Shown here piece after piece: positions 21,901-33,123 of a DNA stretch of 64,000 nt (position 1 is its first letter; each line of letters opens with the position of its first letter). The notes below the pieces were generated by a model that saw only the letters and a list, made by a program, of their open reading frames with translations, had not been told where the DNA came from and did no database searches. The position numbers and the translations under genes were made by a program. The stretch comes from Cephalotrichum gorgonifer (taxonomy: Eukaryota > Ascomycota > Sordariomycetes > Microascales > Microascaceae), in assembly GCA_900312665.1 (NCBI GenBank), contig ONZQ02000003.1, positions 1,158,986-1,222,985 of the forward strand. The letters are read 5' to 3'.

Positions 21901-24068
21901 GAGTTCAACGAGGATTAGGCGACACTGCAAAGCGGAAGGGGGAGGGAGGGATGGTCGAAGATTGATTTCACAACATATCAATATTGGACACTCACAGGAC
22001 AGGACGGGACAGGACAGCGGCAGAATCAGATGCACTCGCGAGGATTGTTTGGATTACGGAAATACCACATCGGCGCTGAAGGTGTTACAAGAATCATATG
22101 CTCGGAGTTGGCTTCGTTACTTCATCTCCTTAATAATCCTCTCCTTACATGTTCTGCAACTTGACGGAAGGAATGAACTGGCTCCTGCCCAACATGAGCT
22201 GTAGCTCCTCAAATGGAAACTGTTATCAGGTGCGCCTGCCGCCTTTGCACGTACATACAGTACAAGTGTGTTTTTTGGGGGGACTGCCAATGTGGCCGTA
22301 TAAGGTTCCACGTCTGGGTGAGAAATGGGACATCATACTATGAAAACCTCAGGTTTCGTCGCCGCTGGAACTCAACTCGGGGTGATTGAAAGAGGAACGT
22401 TCCACCCGAAAAAAAGGAGGGGAGAGAGAAAGAAAAGGGGGGGGGGAGAGCAGACGACGCGAACAGTCGACTTCCGTTCTTTCTCTACTCGCTCCTGAGA
22501 GGGGGCGCTATGGCTATCGCCACGCCGCCTCCACGCACCGCCCAAGCCACTTCCAAGCAATCTCAGCATCACTTGGACGGGCTAGAAAGAGGGCTTGCAT
22601 CTTGATGCAAGATCCGGCAGCTCTAGGGAGATCACCTTAACAGTTCCTGGAGAAGCATGGCGACCGTGGTTTCAAAAAAAAAAAAAGACTGTCGGTCCTT
22701 CCGCGCCACTCATCAAGCAATATGCCCGTGATGATTAGCTGCCAGCTTTGTTGAGCCATACGATAGTCGGGGTGGCTTGTCCGATCATAGGTATTCTTCT
22801 TACTTCTTCTAAATATGATACGTCGCCCATTACAAAGCCCACCTGCAGCTGATCAGTCCATTGCATGTGGCACCGCCGTGGGTCTGGTGAGGAAATAGAC
22901 AATACATGTAGGCAACAATAGAAAGTGTAGCGGAGTCCGGATACCCGAGGGGCAAGCCATATTTAATGCCTGTTGCAACCTCAGCCCAGCTCGGGAGGTA
23001 AGTAGCAAGTGGTAAGTGGAGGGCGGAGGGGAGAGGGACAACTTCCACGAGACCGCCCCGAGACGTGGAATGCAGTAATCCCCCCAAGTCGTTGGACTGT
23101 GCTCCCAGAACGGCCGCTACGACCCACTCCCACTCCTACACGCCCCAACTCCGATATGAAGTCATCAGGGCCCTATATTGGACCTATCTCGCCAAGGACG
23201 GCCATTGTCTTGGCACTTTGTGCGCAATGTTGCCCTGTGGCGCTACGCAGCTCAGCTATCGAATTGAGCGCCTTCAAAGTCGGCGGCTGGCTGAGGTCCC
23301 AACCTGACACTACCCGGCGCGTTGGATAGGTGTAGAAGACGAAAAGCTCCCGCAGCCGAACGACAACATGACTCGTCGTAGAGATGCTTGACTGGATCCT
23401 CTATATTCCATCTATGTTCAATTTGGCGTTGCCGTGCGTATGGGAACCCCATGAGCCTCACGGGCCGGAGTTTCCAGCTTCCTCCAAGGGTGCTAGGCGA
23501 CCCGGAAGCGACCCGGGATGGAGCCGCAGTACAGCCCTCCACCCCACCATTTTATCAGAGGTCTGACACGGTCTCGTCGCTATAATGCCAAGAAAGATGG
23601 AGACGGAGACGGATGGCGACAGGAGCTGTCAAATTCGACGTGGCTATACTGGGCAGGATGAGGTGTCTTTGTTTCCCCCTTGATAGCAACACCCACAATG
23701 CACACACATCACACGCAGATCCATTGGTCCTACGCTACCTGTCACATTTGGTTCTTTCTCTGGGCAAGTCTTGGTGAATATCGCAATAAACAACTCAACA
23801 TCGAAACGAATAGGATGTCGTCGACAGGTAACGTAACACGATGTCAACCTTAAAGAATGACATTTCAATGGCGTTACCAAACTGGAATGAGGATGAGGTG
23901 AAAGGAAAGCACGGGGGTGGGAGAAGTGGCGTACTCGGACACATCTGGGGACTAGATGTCGTGGGACAGAGACGGACTGGAGACACTCTACACCCTGGCA
24001 CAGTTACTACATGTACTTGTAATATGGAGTGGGCCTGCTAAGACCACCTCAGACCCGATAGACTGGGA

Positions 24069-24084
24069 CCGCCTATAAAGGCGG
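24069..24084. repeat. Inverted repeat CCGCCT-ATAA-AGGCGG
   Basis: A perfect 6-bp stem around a 4-nt loop whose sequence with flanking bases reads TATAAA. It is followed at 24091 by TACGGAGTA. Too short to call a terminator or an operator. Confidence 0.5.
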
Positions 24085-24847
24085 CCATGGTACGGAGTAC
24101 CTGTGATTCGATTGGTTCGCCGGGTTGAATGGGCGGTCGCCAGGGCGTTACACGGCATCTGCTGTTGCATCCGTGGGGCTTATGCAACCAGTACCCGTAT
24201 GTGGGAGGTGGAAGGTACTAGAGAATCACCTTTTCGGCGTGTCCGGTTGCTCTTTTGGGAGACGTCTAAGCTCCTGAGTACTCTGGTAATGAACACTGGC
24301 GAGGTAGTGCTTGGTGATGGAGCCAGCCGGCCCGTACTTAGCGTAACGATAAACATCTCATGCCGCATCCCTCCCTGATCTGATACTGTACGAGTAGTGG
24401 CACTCCGCTTCTCGCGGCTGCAGAGGAGGCACCAGATGCAGCCTCTGATGTTCGTTCTGACAGCTCGAAGACAGGTTTGTACCCCTTTAACATCCAAGGA
24501 TCCCCACCCAGTTCTTCAAGAGAAAGGTACGAGTACAACCAAAAGCCGGATGGGAGCCGAATGAGCCGGCTCGGTACATTCTCCCTCGTGCGCACGGCCC
24601 GGTATTACATTACAAATACTTTGACGGTGCATTCATGGTTGTGAGAGGCAGTGTGGGGGTAATTATGAGTAGGTTGTGGACGTGGGCATCCGCTCCCGGT
24701 TGTTTCGACGTTACAAGTCTGGCATGGATTAATCGTCTAGCACTATACAAGCACTTGTTTCCTCGTACACCAGGGTGCGGGGTATGACGCACAATGTGGG
24801 AAGGAGGCTTCGACGTCGGGGCTTCCTACCCTGCATTGAAGGTGGTA

Positions 24848-24879
24848 TGTGTGTGCGTGTGCGCGTACGTGTGTGCGTG
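24848..24879. repeat. TG-rich dinucleotide tract
   Basis: Alternating purine-pyrimidine tract (TGTGTGCGTGTGCGCG, then TACGTGTGTGCGTG), imperfect microsatellite inside gene desert 1, potentially Z-DNA forming. Confidence 0.7.
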
Positions 24880-27800
24880 GGAGTTTGGGGGGTATCAGGT
24901 GGAATTAATTGAATACGGGTACGAGTACTTACAGTGTACTGCCATAATACCAGGAATCAAGTAACAGGAGGAGGGGTTGAACGAGGGTATGGACTTGTAC
25001 CAGGACCTCAGGTATGAGATGTGATCACATCTCCTGGCTTCGACGTAGCCGACCAATCGTCGTGCCTGATATAGGAGTACAAGCACTTCTTGGTTGGGCT
25101 CATTAGTAGCGCAGCAAATCGGATTGGACGAGAGAAGTAGCAACAAACCAGATACCTCAGCCGCAGGAGGAGCGAAGCGGGGACTTGCCTTACGAGTACG
25201 AGCAGGTTTGCGGTATGCTCGTGGAGGTAAGCTAGGCCCGCCGGGAAGAAAGCGGGCAGCATCCTTGTGACCGACTGGACACACAAATTAATAGATACTG
25301 CCATGAAGATTCGAAGAACGTTACTAATTACGTGTGGAGCTCGTACATGGACGACTACTCGTACGCATTAGCCTGAAGCAAAGTAGTTGCACGTACCGCT
25401 GGTTTGGGAAGGCCATTCGAGCACATCTACTGGCAGACAAAATCAGGGTCCATTATTAGCGCCTCCCGGAATAGCCCAAGGAGGGCCTATTATTCGTGGG
25501 AGGTTTGCGGAGGGGAGTGTGGGTACCTAGGTTTGTCATTTTTCGCGTAGTCTCAGGACCCCGCGCCAAGATTTTGCTGGGGCGTACATGTACTTATACT
25601 CGTCTCGTACATTGTCTGGTACTCCTTGCAGGTGTTTGATCCAGGTTGGGGCGAGACACCCTTCGTCGTTGGGGTTGTCTTCGGAGCGGTGCGCACGCCG
25701 CAGGGCGTTACATCGATGACTTCAAGGGCCACTCCTGGGCCCCTGCAATGGCGCCCCGACAGGGACCGGGGATAGGAAACCAGGGCGCCGGGTGGGGTTT
25801 GCTCGCTCGTGCATGCAAGGCCCGGGCGTCGGCATGGATGCACCCCTCCATCATAACAAGCTAGAATTATAGTACATTGGATAGATGGTGGATCTGGAGG
25901 AGCGGAATTTATTGGACACGCCAGTCCAGTGGTTCCTTTAATCCAGGTAATCTTTGAACTCTTCAACCTCTCATCTGCGACGAATGCCTCATGAATACAA
26001 GATACTTACTTGGCAGTGAACACATGACCATTGACCGCTGTATGGGCCCCGGGAGCCCCGGAATGGCAGGAGGACAAGCCGGAAAGAGGGGTACCCTGGC
26101 CTTTGCGCTTGCCTTCAACACCGCTAATGATGTCAAGTCCCACTTCACCGTTCTTGCCTTCGGAGAGTAATGTCCCTGCACCTACCTGTCATGGAAAGTG
26201 CATTGGTAACTCGATGGCAGGAGCAGCTTCTGTGCAAGCAGCGACAGGTGAGAGGTCATACTTGTGCCGGTACCCGAGCCCGATCATACGAGCCCTCACA
26301 CAGAGCCAGCCAGAAGCAATTGCTCCGCTGTTGTTTGGGGGCTGGGAAGGAAGAAGGGGGGGGGGGGGCGGTTGGTTTGCCGAGCCGGAACCTGGTTAAA
26401 GAAAACCAATTCCGCTATTTCTTCGTCCGACCACCCGGAGATATTTTCGGGATTGACTGGGGTGGTGGTCTGCACCTTGTCTGCAGAACTGATGGAGTAT
26501 GTATTATCATGCTATCCCCATTTCTGGTGGAGCCAAGTAAACGAGAGCTGGAGGAACATCCTTGCCCATGTTGGGGCCCGAGCGCCCAGCTTTGAGCTCT
26601 TTTCCCAGATGTTGGATCCTGGGTGAGATCAGCAATCGTCGTCGCTGAATCATGACGCTCGCCATGGCACCGTTCCAACAACCCCTGAACCCTGCCATGT
26701 TCGGAGTTGGTATTGAGCATTACCGAGTCCCTGTAATAGGGAGTATTACTACTTCGTACATACATCGCACGTAACTATGTGGGCGCTATTCCGGACGGGG
26801 TGCTCAGGGTCTTGTTTGACCCCATCTTCCATGTACGAGCACTCCCGCTTGCATGAGTACTAGTACTCGTGCCTTTTCATCATTCTTGGTTTGTGGCTCT
26901 TGGCTAGCTGGGCTGGTGTTTGCTAGCTAGCTCGGTCAGCTCACTCCCCACCCCATGTTGGTCATTGTTCCAATCGCCTCGGGTCCAACAATGGCATTAG
27001 GCCCGAAACGTCTTTGGAACCTTTCCCCCAAATATTGTACTCGCGCGTACTCGTCGTACTCACTCAGTTCGCGAACCTGCCAGGGTCCTTCCAAACTACC
27101 GCCCCCTCCCGACAATTTTTTCTCCTCTGCCGTGGCATTACTTGCACATGGGCCCGTCCCACCTTGCTTTTGGCTTTTTGCTTTTGGGTCCGTATTTGCT
27201 TTTTCTTGTTTCTCCCTTTTTTTATTCCCTCTCGTCGGCGTGGGTAGCCTTTAACTCCCATGAGAACAAGTAGGTCTCCTATCATTAGCCCAGTTCCCAG
27301 TCGAGAGGAGAGAGCAAGATCAACCATTCAATGGGCAGGAAGGTGCGGTTTTGCCCACCCAGCCCGCCACTTGACGAGCACTTTCTCAAAGCAGCCCACC
27401 GTTCATCCTTCGAATGCCTCCTATCTAGTTACTCGCACTTGCCAAGTAGCTGGTAGGGCTGCCATCTGATCCATGGTGCCACCCATCCTCCATTGGAGGA
27501 GAAGGCTTCCAAAGGAGTACTAACTTGTACGAGTTCTCGTATAATAGCGAGCCCCCCCATACGAGTACCCTTATCTCCCACTTTATGGTTGGCTTGGACG
27601 GGGAGGCCGGTGGTCTCGGGCTCCCGGGCAAGCTGAGATCGTCTCCACTATTACTCCATCGGTGTTCTGGAGTTAAAGTCTGCCGTCATACTAGCAGCCC
27701 CCTTTCCCTGTTCGGAGTCGTGATGTTCACATTATACAGAGCCTTTATGAGTCGAGGAACCACTTGTCCTTTGCACATCGAGTGTCGCCCTTTGCGCGTA

Positions 27801-28593
27801 GATGTACGGGTTGGAGAAGTGTCTCATCCCAACGTTATCTGGTTTTCATACTATCCTTATACTCATACCCCCATCCCATACATCGAACGGAGCAGTCAAC
27901 GCCTTTCTCTCTACTTTCCCCCCAAGACGAGTTCCCGCCCGACTAGTTGCTTTCTAGTCAACCAAACCTTACTCCGAACAAGTACTTGTACGAGGATGCT
28001 AGCGCGAACCATCACTAACCGAATCGAAGATAGTTTGGCAAAAGGAAAAAAAAATAGTAACTTCCTTGTCGCCTCTCATTCCTCATGTTCCTCGACCCTC
28101 GTCCCCTGCCCATGTGTCCCAGAGAGCCCCACACATCCCCCCCCCCGACTCCGCCCCGGGGGCCCGGGGTCTCTGGGTGCTCGACGCCACCAGTCAACCC
28201 GGAAAGTTCTCAGTCTCACATTGGACATTATGACATGTCTCCTCGGCCCTGTCACGGAGTCCCGCTCCCTCTTCGGCTGGCTACCTGTCGTCAGAGAACA
28301 CTGTCGTTTTCACAATAGCTGCTCAAGCTTCCGCTCCCGCTCCCGGCTGTAAAACGGTGCTTTCCTAACACCCCGACGCCCACCCCCCCAACACCCCCAA
28401 TTTGAACCCCCCACACCCCCCCCCTTTCTTCCTCCCCTTCCTTCCTTCTCTTCGTAGGCCCCTCTTTCCAAAAGTTCAACCCGCATCCTTTCTTGCTCCC
28501 CTCGCCTGCCATCCTGTCTACACACGATATCTCGTGAGCCAGGGCAGACCTGAAGTTGAGCAAAGCTGAGCAAGAGCAACCTTGGTTAACGCC

Positions 28594-28601
28594 TATAAAT
28601 A
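28594..28601 (+). promoter_or_regulatory. TATA box with an A/C-rich leader, no confident gene behind it
   Basis: TATAAATA is followed by a leader that looks like a fungal 5' UTR (CATCAGACATCCCACCCTC, CAAGACAACCCAGCTGTC, AACAACAACA). The first ATG downstream is at 28876 in good context (CTCGCCATGG), but its frame closes after 57 codons and I recognise nothing in it. A frame without its own ATG runs from the possible acceptor CCTAG at 28890 to 29253. The site could serve a short-protein gene, a non-coding RNA or a decayed gene. Confidence 0.35.
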
Positions 28602-31600
28602 TCATCAGACATCCCACCCTCACATCAACCTGTTCAATTCCTATCAAGACAACCCAGCTGTCAACAACAACATTTCGAGTCCCTCTGTATATCCATTGCA
28701 GCCGACATCAGTCAGTAAAGTCGTCGCTTGACCTCTTTAGTGACACGCTCTGTTTTATTCCCCGAGACATACCATTTCCTCTTTGTGCGCCTATCCACGA
28801 GCCGCCGCCTAAACCTGCCGAGCCACGAGGCAGACACTGGATTACTCTCGTTCTAATTCGACCCTACTAGCTCGCCATGGCGCTGCCTAGGTGTCACCAC
28901 CAACAGAATACCCCGGGCCCGATACTATCTGGGGTTCAGGCCCGGTCACGGGATACACCGTCAGACAGTATCGTGACGATGGTATGGCGCCCTTCTTGTT
29001 TGCCTCGCGCCATCCGGTCACCAACCTTACTGCTCAACAAGTGCTAAGCCTCGATAGGGAAATATTCCTGGGATACGCTGCCCGACTTGTGCTTCACAGG
29101 GGAAGGAAGTCTGGGTTATTCCCGGGCGTCGGTGCGGATACTGCGGGACCCCGGTGGGCTAAGCTGGGGCTGGACGGTGTATCGAATATCAGCATCAGCA
29201 TCAGCGTAAGGCCCTCCGTTCAGAAGGCGAAACGAGGAGGAAGCCTGATTTGACTGACGGGCAACAGATGTTTCCGAAGGCTACGGGGATGGGAGCAGGG
29301 TGCAGGACTGGGTTCATAAGCGCGCTATCACGGCCTGTACGGAGGGCGACTAATTGGTAATGGGGTGCTTGGGCATTGGCGTTTACAGACTCGGGCACAC
29401 ATGGTTGCGACCTAAAAAGGGGCGATGTGCATTTCTTTTCGGCTTCATATGCGATAGTACGAGTATGGACTCTTAATTATATCCTATGAACGGGTGGGAA
29501 ACAGGCGAGATACTAATACATGGTTCATAAACGGGCTGTCCCAGACTGGCGGGTGCTACAGTTGCGCTGCGTTTGTGTGCGTGTCTTGTTTTGTATCCCT
29601 TTCCCTTATTATCCCATGCCTTGTTCGTTATGGTGCCTTTCGGCGTTGCATGTGTTCTAGGAGAAGAGGAATTGTGTTCCAGAGGCTGAGGTTGGAATGG
29701 GAACTGTTGTTTAGAAGTCGGTGTACGCGAAACCCACCTGTAACAATGCTTTCTCATTTCGTGACCGATGACCAACATGGCTTTCCCGCCAAGTGTGAGG
29801 CATTACCCAGGATGGCGAGTAACGTGTGCTCGCACGATAATCGTTTTACTAAAGAGAGCGGCGAGGTGGATTACTTTTTCCTCTCTCGGCCGGCGTGCGC
29901 GTGCCCTCTCGAAGCGGCTGAGACACCCTGTCTGCATGATGGGATCATCCCGAGGAGTCAAGACAGGGCCCTATTGTTACTCGTACAGCGGGAATCCAGC
30001 CTCTCCTCCCGTCAGCGGAAATGCGGGAAAGTACTTATTTTTCAAGCAAGGGATGTTTCCCCCCCTACCTTCCTTTCTCCTCTTCTCCTCCTCCCAACTT
30101 CCGGTCACGTCACTTCTCACATTTGCTTGTCCGGGGGGGTCTGCTCTCTAATAATGCTTGTCGGGCTCAAAAATCATGTGTAAGCCGGTTGGCTATCCAT
30201 ATCCGGTATAGATCGCAACCACCACATCCAGGCGCAGCGACGTTGGGATCGGCCAACGGGTCTAACGAACTGATGGCGCTGTGTGCGCGTGTGTGGTGGA
30301 GCAGGGAATACCAGCTCGGCGCCAAAGCCGTGAGAGTACGATTTTGACCGAGGCGGGAAGTGGAGGGAAGGAAGGGCTGTCAAGTGCGCTGGGAGATGGA
30401 TAATACAAGTACATACATGGGGACTGGATACGGTACTGGGTGGGCCAGAGCCAAGCCCCGGGCTTCATTTCATTGTTTTCTAGGGAACGAGGGTTGGTGG
30501 CTGACCCACCACTACGGGGTGGGGGCGAACGACCCGAGGCCCCTTTCAAGCCCGGACGAAGGGCCCTAGCTGGGATGATCTGCGCGTGGGTTGAATGCAG
30601 ATCCCTGCTAGCCAGACCACCGAGTCGGTATTAGAGCGCCAGTCACGCTCGTCCTCTGGCACGGGGCGCGTTTTGGCTGGACGGTGCATGCGTCTGGTAC
30701 CCACGCATATGTACTTGGAAGAGTAGCGAGTATCCCCAGTTATCTCCGGGGTATGAGAAAGGAGGGTTGGGGGCTGGGAAGAAGAGGGGGGGGGTGGGCG
30801 GTGACGCAAGTCTCAACGGCGGACCGTGATACCTCGCAGTTGCACCATCCACGAAGTTGGCCCTATCCGCCCCCGGACTAGCCACATTCTTGGCGCCTCT
30901 CGCCATGGGAGGGAGGGAGGGGGTGAGGCCAGCTAGTCAACCGAGCAAGGCCAAGCTCCACCTTCGAGCTTGAGGAGGGCTGAGGTATGACGACCCGCCC
31001 CTCAGGGGAGGTCAAACGGGGAATTTAATAAGTTGTAGAGGGGGAACTTGGGGCGGGGGGAGGGATTTCATTGGCTATACTTCTAGAATACCCTGTTGTC
31101 TCTCCGACTCCGGGAGCAGCTCCACTCAACAATGAATAGTATACCCCTCCCCCCGCTGATTTTTCATCGTGAGCCGCCGCCCTGCTCAGAGTGTTGTGTT
31201 CTCGTAGTTGCTTTTTCCTGGGCGAATACCAGCTCACCGGTTTCAATCGGGACATTCGAGGGCCCACTCATCCTTCGGCGTGCGCCATGGCGTACAACGG
31301 CATGGTAGTACTGGACTGAAAGAATGGCGGGGGGGAAGAAGGGGAGAAGGGGGGGGAGGGGGGGCAGCGCTTTTAACCCAGTCTCACTTTCTTTTTTTCT
31401 CAACTCCGAGTGCTTGCATATAATACTACGTAGCACCTAGTATTCAATGGCTCCATACTCGTGCTCGGACAAAGAAATAGCGGGTGCAAGCGTGGTTGGT
31501 CCATGCGGAACGAATGATGCAGGCATTGACGGTTGCTTTTCTCTCCTTTTTACTCTTCTTTCCTTTTTCTTCCCTTCTTCTTCTTCTGTCGTCGGTGAGT

Positions 31601-33123
31601 TTCGGCCCGTAGGCAAGAAAACAAAGGGTTTCTTGTTGGTACTCCCACGAGTAACAAGTATTCTCGAATTTCGTTCATCTTCACCGCTCACTCGTACTTT
31701 CCTTTGCGCCCCCTCTCCTCTGCCTTCTCAGAGAGCAGTGGGGGGTGTCTCATAAGTGGGTTGCCAGATATCGGTCATCGGGCAGGAACGGATGGTGAGT
31801 ATGTACCTCAGTATATGTCGAGCCATCCTCTTCACCGTGGGGATGATGCGGCTGTCCCAGGTACCAGGTTACCGTTAGTGCTGCGGGCCAGTAAACTACT
31901 TCCGTACCTGGCCACATATGTGTCACCCGGTGGGTAGTAATGAGTATTCTGCAAGTTACTCGGTACAGTCACACTCGTTAGTCCTTGCAAATAGAAGTCT
32001 ACAAGTACTACTGTGCCAAGGTCCCTTGAGCAGGCTGGTGCTGGCCGACATCAACGGACCGACCATTCGGGCCACTGGTTCCGAGTCGTGCCGCCACGCC
32101 CGCATGAAATGCAGATGGGAAGCACGACCCTGCCCCCCTCCCTGTACCTGTACAAGTATCAATAGCTTGGGTTCAGTCCACCTTGATATGCGATCCGGCT
32201 CGGACTTCAAGCCCCCCGGCCCGGAGTGAAGATTGCCGTGCCGCGGTCAGCTATTATGGGTATGAGTACTCGTATTTCGAGAGATACCTCCCTCAGCTTT
32301 CACGAGAGAAGGGAGACGACCTCCAGGCTCGTAATCCGAGTGGGGACTCTTGGCCGGAGCGGTACGTAGAACGACCTCAAATCGCCGTTCTAGTGTGGGG
32401 CGCAATGTGTGTGATTGTACTGTACAGAGTACAAACACTTGGTATTATGGAGCGACTACTCGCAAGAGTGGAAGTTGCGAACTACACTCCTTGCGTCGAC
32501 TATCAAGTCCAAACAACACACAATCTGCATGCGCCTGGATCTGGATAATAGATGAGTTGGTGTGCTCCTTATGTTCCCAGTATTCAATGAAAGTGAAACT
32601 TGACTTGAAAAGAGAAAAAAAAAGAACCAAAGCGTTCTATTGAAGTTGGGGTGTGGAATATCTACAAAGGGAGGATGAATCTTACAACTTTGGCTGAGCC
32701 TAGCCAGTTACTAAGCTTGAGCGTTTTCTGGGGAAGGGGCGGGCCCATCTTCAGGCCCAAGCCCCCCAAAAAGTGGGAGGGCAGGTGTAACCTGGGGGCG
32801 GCTGAAGTGGCCCGTGCGCATACAACCTCCAATGTCCTCTCAAGCTCCTAAGCAAGCTCCGTCACCCCACATGGATCCGATCCGTTCACGTCGTCGGCTT
32901 CAAGGTCCCCTCGCCTGTCGTGTCTGCACCACCGCCAATGATAAGAGCCCAGTAGAATCGGCGAATCTCTGTCCCGGCTCCCCACCTCCGAAGCCCCGGA
33001 CACCCCGGCCCCCGTCAATTGCGCCGAGACTGCGGGTCCGGTTCTGCCTCACCACCAGCCGGCCCCGCGGCTGCTCCCGCCCGCCGTCTCCTTCCCCTTG
33101 TCCCGCCGGACGATCTTCCGAAC

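Larger units (their letters stand above)
21901..33123. other. Gene desert 1 (about 11.2 kb)
   Basis: No confident gene. Open frames of up to 275 codons occur (27525-28352 +, 29494-30183 +), but they start at non-ATG codons, are compositionally odd and match nothing I know. Contents: purine and G runs (22400-22450, 26356-26372, 30786-30800, 31330-31370), C runs (28138-28150, 28380-28430), a TG/CG dinucleotide tract (24848-24879), a TATA-type promoter with leader at 28594, a 16-bp inverted repeat at 24069-24084, and eight TACTYGTA-family 8-mers (24014, 24920, 25191, 25356, 27560, 27983, 32151, 32267). I see no transposase, reverse transcriptase or terminal repeat. Confidence 0.6.

Noticed and set aside
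27525..28352. 275-codon open frame in gene desert 1
   Set aside because: Starts at TTG, rich in Ser/Arg/Pro/Cys, no domain and no splice context; includes motif copies typical of the non-coding DNA.
29494..30183. 229-codon open frame in gene desert 1
   Set aside because: Starts at GTG; Cys/Ser/Arg-rich without domain or conserved pattern; I cannot separate it from chance.
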